Source of the DNA: an uncultured bacterium | GTDB lineage: Bacteria > Cyanobacteriota > Vampirovibrionia > Gastranaerophilales > Gastranaerophilaceae | Assembly: GCA_902777855.1 (NCBI GenBank) | Contig: CACYVN010000001.1 | Location: forward strand, 1-64,000 | Reading direction: 5' to 3' | Length of the DNA stretch: 64,000 bases | Part shown: positions 31,819-40,535 of the stretch, piece after piece | Numbering within the stretch: the stretch's first letter is position 1 | How the letters are laid out: every line of letters begins with the position of its first letter | Program-made: the position numbers and the translations under genes | The notes under the pieces: model-generated | The model's input: only the letters and a program-made list of their open reading frames with translations | What the model was told of the DNA's origin: nothing | The model's database searches: none

Positions 31819-34800
31819 ATGTACATAAAAAAGTTGGAAATAGATAATTTCAAGTCTTTTGCCAATAAGACCGAAATACCCCTGCTTGAGGGTTTTACCT
31901 CAATAACAGGTCCTAACGGTTCTGGTAAAAGTAACATAATCGACAGCATAATGTTTGCATTAGGTCTGCGGACTGGCAGTGCTTTGCGTATTGAAAATTC
32001 TGCCGATTATATTACCGCCTTCAATAACCGTACGGAAGCGTTTGTAAAAGTAACGTTCGGGGGAGTAAAAGGTTATGACGAACTTACTGTCGCAAGACGA
32101 ATAAAAAAAGGTTCCCAAGGTTATGTAAGCACATATTACCTCAATGATAAAACCGAAACCCTGACAAATATTAAAGCTGTTTTGGAAGAATACAACGTTA
32201 CCCCCAACAGTTACAATGTTGTAATGCAATACGACATAAATTCAATTATCAGCACCACATCAAAAAACCGCCGAGCAATGATAGACGAAATCGCAGGAGT
32301 CGCGGATTTCGACCGTCGTATAGATCAGGCAAAAGGCGAACTTGAAAAAGTTGAACAAAGAGTACAGTCTGCAACTTTAATTTTATCTGAAGTAGCTTCA
32401 CAACTTGAACAATTAAAAGAAGAACGTGAAACAGCAATTAAGTATAAAAAATTACAAGATGAAAAACAGGGGCTTGAAGCTCAAATCGGTACGGTCAAAT
32501 TCTTTGATCTGAAACGTTGCCTTGAACTTGCGCACGAAAATATATTGCAGGCAAATAAAGAAAGGCAGAAAAAGGTAAGTTTGTCAAAGGACTTGGAAGA
32601 ACGAATAAAACTCATCACAGAGCAATACAACGAACTTGATAAAAAGCTCAAAGAGCAGGGACAAGATGAAAGGGATAAATTAAAAGCAGACGAGAGTAAT
32701 CTTTCTGCTCAAATTCAATCCAAAAAGAGTGCAATAGATTATTCCGAAACTCAAATTCAGAAAAATCTTCAGTCGATTGAAAATGCCAAAAACGGTATTA
32801 TGGAAGCAAATAAAAAAATTGAAGAACAAAAACTTAATATAAAAACATCAAAACAAAAACTTGGAATAAAAGAAACACAAATCAAAGAGAAAGAAGAAGA
32901 ACTTGCCCAAAAATTAAAAGACCTATCCGGTCTGAGTTCAACAGCTGATAAATACATTGCGGAAAGAAACGAAACTCAGAACACTTTAAATGAGCTTAGA
33001 GATAAAGATAACGAACTTTTAAAAACTTCTCTGCCTAAGGAAAACGAATTAACAAATCTCAAGGAAAACATTGCGCAGGCAAAAGAATTTATACAAAATG
33101 CTTTAAAAAGTAAAGAAGAATTTGCGGGCAAAAAATCAGATAAAGAACTTGAAGTCGAAAATCTGAAAAAAGATATGGAAGATTTAAAAAGTGCCCAAGA
33201 TTCAGCTATGAGAAAACTTGATAACATCAAAACCGAAATAGATGATTATGAGTACGATGTACGGGCTGCATACCGCAAATTTGACGAACTTGAAAACAGA
33301 AAAGCATCCGGTTCCGGCGGAAGCACAACAATTCCTATTTCAACAATTATGAATGCAAAATTAGAAGGTGTTCATGCCCCGATTATGCAGCTTGGCAAAG
33401 TGGACGATGAATATTTAACGGCATTAAATGTGGCGTTTGGCGCTCGTCTTGCTAATGTTGTCGTGGATGATACACATGCGGCAAATGTGGCTATAGAGGT
33501 TTTGAGAGCGAATCAGGCGGGGACGTTAACATTTATTCCGTTGAACAAAATCCGCAAAGCTCCGGCAAGACTTCAGCTACCGAAAGACAAAGGGGTTATC
33601 GATTTTGCAATAAATCTTGTTGATTTTGATGATATGTATATTGATGCGTTTTATCACGCTGTCGGAGAAACTATTATTGTTGAGGATTCGGATACCGCAG
33701 AAAAATTTATCGGGAAATTCAGAATGGTAACCTTAGACGGCAGATTATACGATAAATCATCCGCAATAACAGGAGGGTATATAAAACAAAATGCTCTCGG
33801 GTTTGGCAAAAATACCGATAAAGAACTTGAAAATGCAAAGAAAAAACTTGACGAACTTAAGAAAAAGTATAACGATGCCGTTGCAAAACGCAAAGAAATA
33901 GAAACCGGCATTGAAAAGATAAGGGAATCATATTCATCCGCACTGACCGAGTACACAAAAGCAAGAACCGAACTTAACAATATGGTCTCACAGTTTGATA
34001 ACAGTCAGGGACTTTTGGAGACAAAACAACAATTTGTTACGGACAACGAACCTAATATTGATAAACTAAACAAAGAACTTGATAAAATTGAAAGTAAAAG
34101 AGCAGAACTTGACAGAGAAATTCTCGCAACTCAGGACAGGCTAAAAGAACTTGATGACCTTTTGGGTGATAAAAATCTTAAAGAACTAAAAGAAAAAACG
34201 CAAGGTATAGAGGACGAAATCCGAAATCTTAAAGATACCCGCAGTCAGATTAATAACGAAATTAACGTATTTGAAACACAAATTAAGTTTAGTGAATCCA
34301 TCATAGAATCACGAAATGATGACATTGCAAACCATACTCAGACTAACAAAAATCTAAAAAATGATATCGAAGGCTACAACAAGGATATCATTCAATTAGA
34401 GGAACAATTAACTGCCCTGTCTGATAAAATTAAACTTATTGATAGTAAAATAGGGGCGTTAGTGGACAAAAAAGAAGAAATTAACAAAAATCTTATTCAG
34501 CTACAAACAGATAAAGCCGTCAATCTTAAAGATATTGAAAGTGTTGAAGAACAGATTGAGTCCTTTAAAACAAGACGTAAAGATCTTGAACCTCAGCTTG
34601 AACAAGCACGTCAAATTTTAACTGAAAGCGGAATTGATATTGAGAAATTAGAACCTGTTCAAATTTCAATTGACGAACTTAATGCAAAAATTCAGCGTCT
34701 TGAAAAACGTATGCAGGATTTGGGCGATGTCAATATGAGAGCAATCACAAGCTATGAAGAAAAAGAAGACAGAAAAGAAAAGCTTGATACACAGATTCAG

Positions 34801-35316
34801 ACTCTTTCAAATGAAAGAAGTACAATCTTAGAAAAAATGAACGGGTTTGAAAAAGAAAAAAGAGAAGCATTTATGACAACATACACCGCCATAAATGAGA
34901 ACTTTAAAGACATTTATCATCAGCTCTCTGAAGGGGAGGGTAAGCTCATTCTTGAGAATGAAAAAGACCCGCTCTCAGGCGGTATGACAATTGAAGCAAA
35001 GCCAAGAGATAAAGTTACAAACAACAAGCTCAGTGCTCTATCAGGAGGAGAAAAAGCTCTTACAGCTCTTGCGTTGGTATTTTCAATTCAAAAATATCTG
35101 CCGGCTCCATTCTACGCACTTGATGAGGTTGATGCAAGTTTAGATGCTATGAATGTTGAACGAATAGCAGATATGATTAAAAAACAATCAAATGATACTC
35201 AATTTTTGGTTGTAACCCACAAACCTTTGATGGTTGGAGCTGCCCACAGAGTGGTCGGTGTTACCCAAAAAGAAAAAGGAAAAACAAAAGTAACAGGTGT
35301 TCAAAACAATGGATAA
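31819..35316 (+). CDS. smc: Chromosome segregation protein SMC
   Basis: 1165 residues, full length. Walker A GPNGSGKSN at about 32-40, a first coiled coil to about 500, the hinge at about 510-650 (GVHAPIMQLGKVDDEYL), a second coiled coil to about 1010, and the C-terminal head with signature LSGGEKALTALALVFS near 1074 and Walker B FYALDEVDASLD. It forms an ATP-driven ring that organises and separates chromosomes. scpA and scpB follow in the same operon, giving the full condensin. Confidence 0.97.
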   Translation: MYIKKLEIDNFKSFANKTEIPLLEGFTSITGPNGSGKSNIIDSIMFALGLRTGSALRIENSADYITAFNNRTEAFVKVTFGGVKGYDELTVARRIKKGSQGYVSTYYLNDKTETLTNIKAVLEEYNVTPNSYNVVMQYDINSIISTTSKNRRAMIDEIAGVADFDRRIDQAKGELEKVEQRVQSATLILSEVASQLEQLKEERETAIKYKKLQDEKQGLEAQIGTVKFFDLKRCLELAHENILQANKERQKKVSLSKDLEERIKLITEQYNELDKKLKEQGQDERDKLKADESNLSAQIQSKKSAIDYSETQIQKNLQSIENAKNGIMEANKKIEEQKLNIKTSKQKLGIKETQIKEKEEELAQKLKDLSGLSSTADKYIAERNETQNTLNELRDKDNELLKTSLPKENELTNLKENIAQAKEFIQNALKSKEEFAGKKSDKELEVENLKKDMEDLKSAQDSAMRKLDNIKTEIDDYEYDVRAAYRKFDELENRKASGSGGSTTIPISTIMNAKLEGVHAPIMQLGKVDDEYLTALNVAFGARLANVVVDDTHAANVAIEVLRANQAGTLTFIPLNKIRKAPARLQLPKDKGVIDFAINLVDFDDMYIDAFYHAVGETIIVEDSDTAEKFIGKFRMVTLDGRLYDKSSAITGGYIKQNALGFGKNTDKELENAKKKLDELKKKYNDAVAKRKEIETGIEKIRESYSSALTEYTKARTELNNMVSQFDNSQGLLETKQQFVTDNEPNIDKLNKELDKIESKRAELDREILATQDRLKELDDLLGDKNLKELKEKTQGIEDEIRNLKDTRSQINNEINVFETQIKFSESIIESRNDDIANHTQTNKNLKNDIEGYNKDIIQLEEQLTALSDKIKLIDSKIGALVDKKEEINKNLIQLQTDKAVNLKDIESVEEQIESFKTRRKDLEPQLEQARQILTESGIDIEKLEPVQISIDELNAKIQRLEKRMQDLGDVNMRAITSYEEKEDRKEKLDTQIQTLSNERSTILEKMNGFEKEKREAFMTTYTAINENFKDIYHQLSEGEGKLILENEKDPLSGGMTIEAKPRDKVTNNKLSALSGGEKALTALALVFSIQKYLPAPFYALDEVDASLDAMNVERIADMIKKQSNDTQFLVVTHKPLMVGAAHRVVGVTQKEKGKTKVTGVQNNG

Positions 35317-36121
35317 TGCAATAATAAACGGAGAAGATTTAGGAATATACGAAGGTTTAAGTTCCCGTGATAAAAATGACGGTATCGGCATACTTGTCGA
35401 AATGGCGAAATCCGGTAAGATAGACCCGTGGAATATTGATATTGTTGATGTTACAGAAAAGTATTTCCAGAAAATGATAGAAATGAAATCTTTAAATCTT
35501 AAAGTTGCAAGCCGTACATTTTTATTTGCTTCAATTTTAGTCAGATTACAGTCAAATGTCCTTAAAGATTTAACACTTGAAGAATTTCAGGACAATGACG
35601 AACCGGAAATGATTTTTGATGAAAACGGTTTGCCTGTTGAAGATTATTATGAAGAACAGGATTTCATTCCGACAAATAACATTGTAAGGTGGGATGAAGC
35701 TCTAAAACGCAGAACAAGCATCAGAATGAACCGTAGCAGAACAGTTACATTGAAAGACCTGATTAAACAGTTAGAATTTTACGAAAAAATTGAAGCAAGA
35801 GCGAATTTAAAAGATGCCCAAAGACGTGCGAGAAGACGAGTCAGTGATATGTCAAGAATGACAACACATGACATTATTACAAATATGTCAAATGATGTAT
35901 TTATAGAAGAAGCCGTATTGAAACTGAAAGATAACATTGAACAAATATTTCAGAATAAAGAAAAAGTAGAACTTTCTGATTTGTATATTTTGGGTATGGA
36001 CAGAGTTACATCATATATGGCTTTATTATTTTTAAGCAGGGACACTGATTACGATTTGGAACAAAAAGAATTTTATTCTGATTTATTTGTTGTAAAGGGA
36101 GGATGCCATGCAACAGCTTAA
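35309..36121 (+). CDS. scpA: Segregation and condensation protein A
   Basis: About 270 residues from ATG 35309, which overlaps the smc stop by 8 bases; the GTG at 35297 is less likely. The kleisin N-terminal segment (GILVEMAKSGKIDPWNIDIV) and the VTEKYFQKMIEM helix are typical, with a winged-helix C-terminus (LSDLYILGMDRVTSYMALL). It bridges the two SMC heads. Translational coupling to smc supports fixed stoichiometry. Confidence 0.95.
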   Translation: MDNAIINGEDLGIYEGLSSRDKNDGIGILVEMAKSGKIDPWNIDIVDVTEKYFQKMIEMKSLNLKVASRTFLFASILVRLQSNVLKDLTLEEFQDNDEPEMIFDENGLPVEDYYEEQDFIPTNNIVRWDEALKRRTSIRMNRSRTVTLKDLIKQLEFYEKIEARANLKDAQRRARRRVSDMSRMTTHDIITNMSNDVFIEEAVLKLKDNIEQIFQNKEKVELSDLYILGMDRVTSYMALLFLSRDTDYDLEQKEFYSDLFVVKGGCHATA

Positions 36122-36617
36122 ATCAAGAATTGAGGCTATTTTATTCGTAACGGCAAGAGCCCTGTCACTTGATGAAATTTGTGTTTTTGTTGATAAGGAA
36201 CCTGAAGAAGTTGAAGAAGCTCTTTTAGAACTCATTATGGATTATTCATCCAGAGAGGGAGCATTGGAAATTGATGACGAAGACGGCTATATTCTTCAGG
36301 TAAAAGAAGACTATTCGGATATTGTAGAGCGAATCTGCCCGATTGATTTATCAGCGGCAGTACTGAGAACTTTGTCAATTATTGCTTTAAAGAAAACAAT
36401 AAGGCAATCAGATCTTGTCAAATTGCGTTCGAACGCTTATGAACATATTGCTGAACTTGTTGAAAAAGGTCTCGTGTCGAAGCACAAAGATAAAAACGGA
36501 AGAAGTATTAACCTTAAAACAACAGCAAAATTTAAAGAATATTTTAAAATTACCGGAGATATTGAACAACTTGCTGCACAAATGGAGAGAGAAATAAATG
36601 ATAAAAAAGATAATTAA
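36108..36617 (+). CDS. scpB: Segregation and condensation protein B
   Basis: 169 residues, two winged helices: SRIEAILFVTARALSLDEIC at the start and SIIALKKTIRQSDLVKLRSN in the second. It binds the ScpA centre and completes the SMC complex. It overlaps scpA by 14 bases, with ribosome site gggagg inside scpA. It overlaps the next gene by 20 bases. Confidence 0.92.
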   Translation: MQQLKSRIEAILFVTARALSLDEICVFVDKEPEEVEEALLELIMDYSSREGALEIDDEDGYILQVKEDYSDIVERICPIDLSAAVLRTLSIIALKKTIRQSDLVKLRSNAYEHIAELVEKGLVSKHKDKNGRSINLKTTAKFKEYFKITGDIEQLAAQMEREINDKKDN

Positions 36618-37905
36618 CGCTGTAATCATTACGATTATACTCGTTGTTTTGGGCTCTTTTATATGGAATAACACCATGATTAGCAGTCCTTATTTTTTTA
36701 ACAAAGGTAAAACTTTATACAACTCCGGAATGTATGACGGTTCAATTAAGTTTTTTGAGCGTTCTTTACAAACAAATCCTAATAATACGGCAGCAAGATA
36801 TTTTCTGACTCTTGCATTAACTAAGGGAACTCCGACATATTCTCATCAGGAAGCACTTTACAATATGGCGAACTCAAAAACACACGATATGGCTCAGAGT
36901 TACGCAAAATCGCAAATTATTCCGTTAAAAGAAAGCCTGATTGGTGAAATGGATGATAATTATATATACAGTGCAGTACAAAATAAAGATATTTTAAGAT
37001 GGAATATAGAGTCCTTCCCGCTAAAGGTTTATTTTGAACAAACTAAACCAAGTTACAGGGAAAACATCAAAAAAGCCTTTGAACAGTGGGGTAAGGCAAG
37101 CGGTTTTCTCCAGTTCAAAGAGGTATACAAACCTGAAGAATGCGATATAGAAATAAAATTTACACCATATTCCGGACCAAAGTGTGAGAGTGCAAACTGT
37201 AATTATGCGGTCGCAACAACTACAAATACAACAGATAAATACCACAGATTGAACAGAATGATTATTACATTCTACAATTCAAATCCTTTTGGAGAAGAAT
37301 TTTCAAATTCTGAAATATACAATACCGCCCTGCACGAAATAGGACATGCATTAGGAATTTCAGGACACAGCAATAATCCTAATGATGTTATGTATGCAGG
37401 CAGTCACAGGGTATCAAGTGTATTTTCCCCTTATTCAAAAGATATTTTCTATCTCTCAAAAAGAGATTTAAATACTATGACTTTATTGTACAGGCTTGCC
37501 CCATCTATAACAAATTCAAAAGGATGGTTCTACGAAAACCTTTATTATCCGCCTTTGATTTTGGGCAATGACGAAGAAATATTAAAGAAAAAACTTGACG
37601 AATATCAAAAATACATTGATAAATACCCAAATTACAGCGGAGGTTATATCAATATTGCCACAGTATATTCAAGCATGGGCAATAACAAAAAAGCCCAGTA
37701 TGCTCTTGATAAAGCATCCGAATTTGCAACAAATGACAATGAAAAATACTTAATTAACTATAACAGAGCAGTTATGTACTATAACAATCAGGATTTTGAA
37801 AGTGCTTTAAATTGTGCAAAAGATGCCCTGAAAATCAAAAATGACGAAACAACGAACACTCTGATTAGAGATATAGAAGAAATGATAAGCAGTGCTAATC
37901 AATAG
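36598..37905 (+). CDS. Membrane-anchored TPR-matrixin metalloprotease
   Basis: 435 residues. One N-terminal membrane helix (about 5-24) anchors it. A TPR pair spans about 33-100. The matrixin domain (about 125-300) has HEIGHALGISGH at 246-257, a zinc site with one more residue than the usual HExxHxxGxxH, followed by DVMYAG, the Met-turn. Three TPRs fill the C-terminus (about 345-435). It is probably a periplasmic or surface protease. Its start lies inside scpB (20-base overlap), an odd partner for condensin genes; its stop overlaps a convergent gene by 11 bases. Confidence 0.8.
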   Translation: MIKKIINAVIITIILVVLGSFIWNNTMISSPYFFNKGKTLYNSGMYDGSIKFFERSLQTNPNNTAARYFLTLALTKGTPTYSHQEALYNMANSKTHDMAQSYAKSQIIPLKESLIGEMDDNYIYSAVQNKDILRWNIESFPLKVYFEQTKPSYRENIKKAFEQWGKASGFLQFKEVYKPEECDIEIKFTPYSGPKCESANCNYAVATTTNTTDKYHRLNRMIITFYNSNPFGEEFSNSEIYNTALHEIGHALGISGHSNNPNDVMYAGSHRVSSVFSPYSKDIFYLSKRDLNTMTLLYRLAPSITNSKGWFYENLYYPPLILGNDEEILKKKLDEYQKYIDKYPNYSGGYINIATVYSSMGNNKKAQYALDKASEFATNDNEKYLINYNRAVMYYNNQDFESALNCAKDALKIKNDETTNTLIRDIEEMISSANQ

Positions 37906-39160
37906 CCTTTTTGGATATTACAACCGCATTAGAAAGGGCAATTCCACCAGGTTGAGGAGGTTTGTTTACAATTTCACCGTTAACATACATAACGGTTGAC
38001 CCTCCGCCGTCTAAATTTATTGCATTAACACAGCCTAAAGATTTCATAAGAGAGGCAAGTTCATTTAAGGTAAGCCCGACAGAACTTCCCTCTCTTCCGT
38101 CAACGGCCACAATTATCAAATCATTATCTCTTGTATAACCAATTGCACTACGTGGATTTCTGCCTCCGATTGCAAGAAGTTTTTCTTCCGAAATATCAAC
38201 ATATACATCTCCGTTTTTTACAAGATACGGTCCCCCGCTTATTATATGTTTAACATTTTCCCATTTGGGTGACAAACCTAATTCCATTTCAATATAAGGA
38301 GCGCCAAACAATGCACTTAATTTTTCTTTCGGTCCTACAAGAACATAACCGTCATCAGGAATCGAAAGGGGATTGGCGGAAGCAGATAAAATTCTGTTGC
38401 CGGAAATTTGGAGCTGAACTCCGCCTTTAGGAGATACCGGAGCATATTTCCCCCAATCCCTTGTATAAGCAAGTACGTATGACGATAGCATTCTTGGCTG
38501 ATTTATATTATCAATTTTAATTTGAGTATTATTTCCTCTGATTACCCCGTCAAATTCAACTCTGCCAACATCATAACCATTCTCAAAAATACCGAGAGCA
38601 ACTCTGTTGTACACAGGTCCTGTATAAATTTTACCGTCTATCATTAATGTCCCGAGCGGTATTCCGGATTGCGGCTTGAAAAATCCGCCATTTATTGCTA
38701 CAACAGAATTTGTACGTCCTGCAATCGTTCTTAATGTAGTTTTATGATGAATTGTGTAATTTGAAGCCATAGCAGGCATAACTTCATAATCTGTTGCCAA
38801 CTCCCTATTCATTTCAACTACATTGATACGAACAGGACGACCACCATAATATTTTACCATTTTTACATGTTTTATTCCGTTTGAGACATCATTAACCTTT
38901 AAACCCGCATACTTTACACTCATCCTGTGATCAAAAAGCCGTTTTTGATAATCACTGTCAAACTCTGCCCGAAGTTTATCTCCGGTTTTGTAAATTGACG
39001 GATTTGAAATAACGGTATTAGCTATCAAATCATTTGCATAAATCGGAGAATGAAAAGCAAATTGAGACACAATAAGAGAAAATAAAATCCCCAATGCAAG
39101 AATCAGTTCACCCGTCTTGCTAAAACGCTCTATATGGCTGTCTAATCTAAGCGTATCCAT
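37895..39160 (-). CDS. Phosphodiester glycosidase family protein (NAGPA domain)
   Basis: 421 residues. An N-terminal membrane helix lies at about 17-34. The C-terminal 250 residues carry the NAGPA-type domain: AINGGFFKPQSGIPLGTLM, SAIGYTRDNDLIIVAVDGR, and AINLDGGGSTVMYVNG near the end. The family includes the mammalian uncovering enzyme and many bacterial exopolysaccharide-linked proteins; the natural substrate here is unknown, and an envelope role is likely. It has its own promoter and a structured leader of about 105 bases. Confidence 0.88.
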   Translation of the reverse strand: MDTLRLDSHIERFSKTGELILALGILFSLIVSQFAFHSPIYANDLIANTVISNPSIYKTGDKLRAEFDSDYQKRLFDHRMSVKYAGLKVNDVSNGIKHVKMVKYYGGRPVRINVVEMNRELATDYEVMPAMASNYTIHHKTTLRTIAGRTNSVVAINGGFFKPQSGIPLGTLMIDGKIYTGPVYNRVALGIFENGYDVGRVEFDGVIRGNNTQIKIDNINQPRMLSSYVLAYTRDWGKYAPVSPKGGVQLQISGNRILSASANPLSIPDDGYVLVGPKEKLSALFGAPYIEMELGLSPKWENVKHIISGGPYLVKNGDVYVDISEEKLLAIGGRNPRSAIGYTRDNDLIIVAVDGREGSSVGLTLNELASLMKSLGCVNAINLDGGGSTVMYVNGEIVNKPPQPGGIALSNAVVISKKAID

Positions 39161-39264
39161 AGTTGCACCTATAGTTTAAGAGTAACCGGATACCTTTTTT
39201 ATTAAAGAGTGGTGTGGGGTATAACACTCATCGAAGCCCTATTTGGGCATATAGGAATCTCCTA
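39161..39264 (-). other. Structured 5' leader of the phosphodiester glycosidase gene
   Basis: About 104 bases between the predicted start of transcription and the ATG. It contains gccc-aaata-gggc and gagtg...cactc hairpins. I recognise no riboswitch class. No other gene is present here. Confidence 0.4.
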
Positions 39265-39269
39265 CTACT

Positions 39270-39298
39270 ATTGTAACATATTTTAACAGTTATCTCAA
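39270..39298 (-). promoter_or_regulatory. Promoter of the phosphodiester glycosidase gene
   Basis: On the minus strand: -35 ttgaga (39293-39298), 17-base spacer, -10 tacaat (39270-39275). The start is predicted near 39264. Confidence 0.7.
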
Positions 39299-39428
39299 TA
39301 GTTCTCAAGCCTTTTATATCAATAATTTTACAAAACTAAATAGTGGCAAACGTACACTATATAAGTGTTGTAGTAATTACACTTTAAAAATTATCCGAAT
39401 TAACTATTAAAAAGAAATAAATTTATGT

Positions 39429-39434
39429 TATAAT
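39429..39434 (+). promoter_or_regulatory. -10 element of the SRP RNA gene
   Basis: Consensus tataat, 6 bases before the predicted RNA start at about 39441. No good -35 is seen at the usual spacing. Confidence 0.5.
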
Positions 39435-39440
39435 AAAATT

Positions 39441-39660
39441 ACCGTGCTCCATGGGGTGTTGCGAACTCTCGACCCGAAGCCGATGCGGGGTGCAGAGCCT
39501 GTTATGAGGGCTTTATGAGCACGCTGGAATTTGGTAGAATTGTTGATATTAACATCTATGATGGCGCAAAATTTCGAACCGTGTCAGGGGGGAAACTCAG
39601 CAGCACTAAGAAAAGCTTTACGGGTGTCATATTTGTTAAAGTAGAGGATACTAAAGGAAT
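39441..39660 (+). ncRNA. ffs: Signal recognition particle RNA (large/intermediate type)
   Basis: The segment cgaaccgtgtcagg, then ggg-gaaa-ctc, then agcagcactaag matches the conserved SRP domain IV: symmetric loop CAGG/AGCAG, a 3-bp stem and a GNRA tetraloop. Here the tetraloop is GAAA rather than the usual GGAA. The 5' end gtgctccatggggtgttgcg resembles the Alu-domain start of the long bacterial form. The arms atgatgg and tgtcat, and aaca and tgtt, extend helix 5/8. The RNA binds Ffh to target membrane proteins. The 3' end is approximate. Confidence 0.88.
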
Positions 39661-39700
39661 GTGTGTTTGTAAAATTCGATAGACAGTGGCACGGTTTTAA

Positions 39701-40027
39701 AAGCGCAAGCCGATGTGGAGAGCCGGTGTCGGCTTGCGGTAAGCAAGACGAGCAGGGCTCGGAACATGATATCACCGCCGTTGTGAACGGAACGAAAGTG
39801 AAGTGAACGAAGCAATCTTTGATTGCACAGGCGGAAAAAGCGCAAGCCGATGTGTAGCAACGGGTTGACCTGCGATGAGCAGGGCAAGCAGGTTGCGAAA
39901 CATAATACCACCGCCGTTGCGAACGGAACGAGAGTGCAGAGAGCGAAGCAATCTATGATTGCACAGGCGGAAAAAGCGCAAGCCGATGTGTAGAGTCGGT
40001 GTCGGCTTGAGTTTAGCATGATATTAA
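39701..40027. repeat. 136-bp tandem repeat, about 2.4 copies
   Basis: Units start at 39701, 39838 and 39974, each with aagcgcaagccgatgtg. Each full unit carries accgccgttg, gaacggaacga, and gcaatc...gattgc with caggcgg, forming hairpins inside a ccgcc/ggcgg stem. Units A and C have a caagccga/tcggcttg stem; unit B replaces it with cctgc/gcagg. Compositionally richer in G+C than flanks. Reading frames across it are repeat artefacts. Lies between the SRP RNA and desulfoferrodoxin and explains the gene-free stretch. Confidence 0.85.
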
Positions 40028-40052
40028 GGTCTATTTTTAAGGAGTTTACATT

Positions 40053-40433
40053 ATGACAAATCATTTAGAGTTTTACCGCTGTGAAATGTGCGGTAATATT
40101 GTTCAGGTTATGCACACAGGAGCAGGAGAACTTGTCTGTTGCGGAAAACCGATGACACTGTTGAAATCATACACAAAAGAATATGAAAAGCAGGAAAAAC
40201 ACGTTCCGGTTTTTATTGAAAACAAAATTCAGGTCGGATCAGTTCCACACCCTATGATTGAAGAACATCATATTGAATTTATACAGGTAATAAGCGAAGA
40301 TAAAAAAAACATTACGACAAAATTTTTAAATATAAATGAAACTCCCGAGATGATTACAAACAGCGATAATAATTACACTTGTGCATTTGAATACTGCAAC
40401 CTGCACGGGCTCTGGCAGGGATGTAAACAATAA
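40053..40433 (+). CDS. dfx: Desulfoferrodoxin (superoxide reductase)
   Basis: 126 residues, the full two-iron form. Centre I ligands are Cys10, Cys13, Cys29 and Cys30 (N-terminal desulforedoxin domain). Centre II has EKHVPV (His50), PHPM (His66), His72, Cys115 and His118 (EYCNLHGLW). It reduces superoxide to peroxide without making oxygen, using rubredoxin, as in strict anaerobes. Ribosome site taaggag precedes the ATG, and a terminator follows at once. Confidence 0.95.
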   Translation: MTNHLEFYRCEMCGNIVQVMHTGAGELVCCGKPMTLLKSYTKEYEKQEKHVPVFIENKIQVGSVPHPMIEEHHIEFIQVISEDKKNITTKFLNINETPEMITNSDNNYTCAFEYCNLHGLWQGCKQ

Positions 40434-40437
40434 AAGA

Positions 40438-40457
40438 AAAGGGGCTATTGCCCCTTT
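40438..40457 (+). terminator. Terminator of desulfoferrodoxin gene
   Basis: Perfect 8-bp stem aaaggggc / gcccctttg with loop tatt, 4 bases after the stop; the T run is short. Confidence 0.8.
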
Positions 40458-40496
40458 GTAATGTACAGTTGTGGTTAAATAATAAATAAGCTCTTT

Positions 40497-40516
40497 ATGT
40501 TAGGAGTGCCTAACAT
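40497..40516 (-). terminator. Possible terminator of the 328-residue protein gene
   Basis: Perfect 8-bp stem atgttagg / cctaacat with loop agtg, 19 bases beyond the stop of the convergent gene. The tail is A+T-rich but not a T run. Confidence 0.5.
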
Positions 40517-40535
40517 CAAAAATAAAAATTTTTCT

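Noticed and set aside
33654-33980. Minus-strand 108-codon frame within smc
   Set aside because: It is antisense to the coiled-coil region of smc and biased in Ser/Phe as expected for a shadow of Lys/Glu codons.
39701-40027. CRISPR array
   Set aside because: Units of about 136 bp without variable spacers of constant length, and no cas genes near; this is a structured tandem repeat.
39584-40064. Minus-strand frames across the 136-bp repeats and SRP RNA
   Set aside because: They are made of repeat units and run antisense to a clear structural RNA, so they are not genes.
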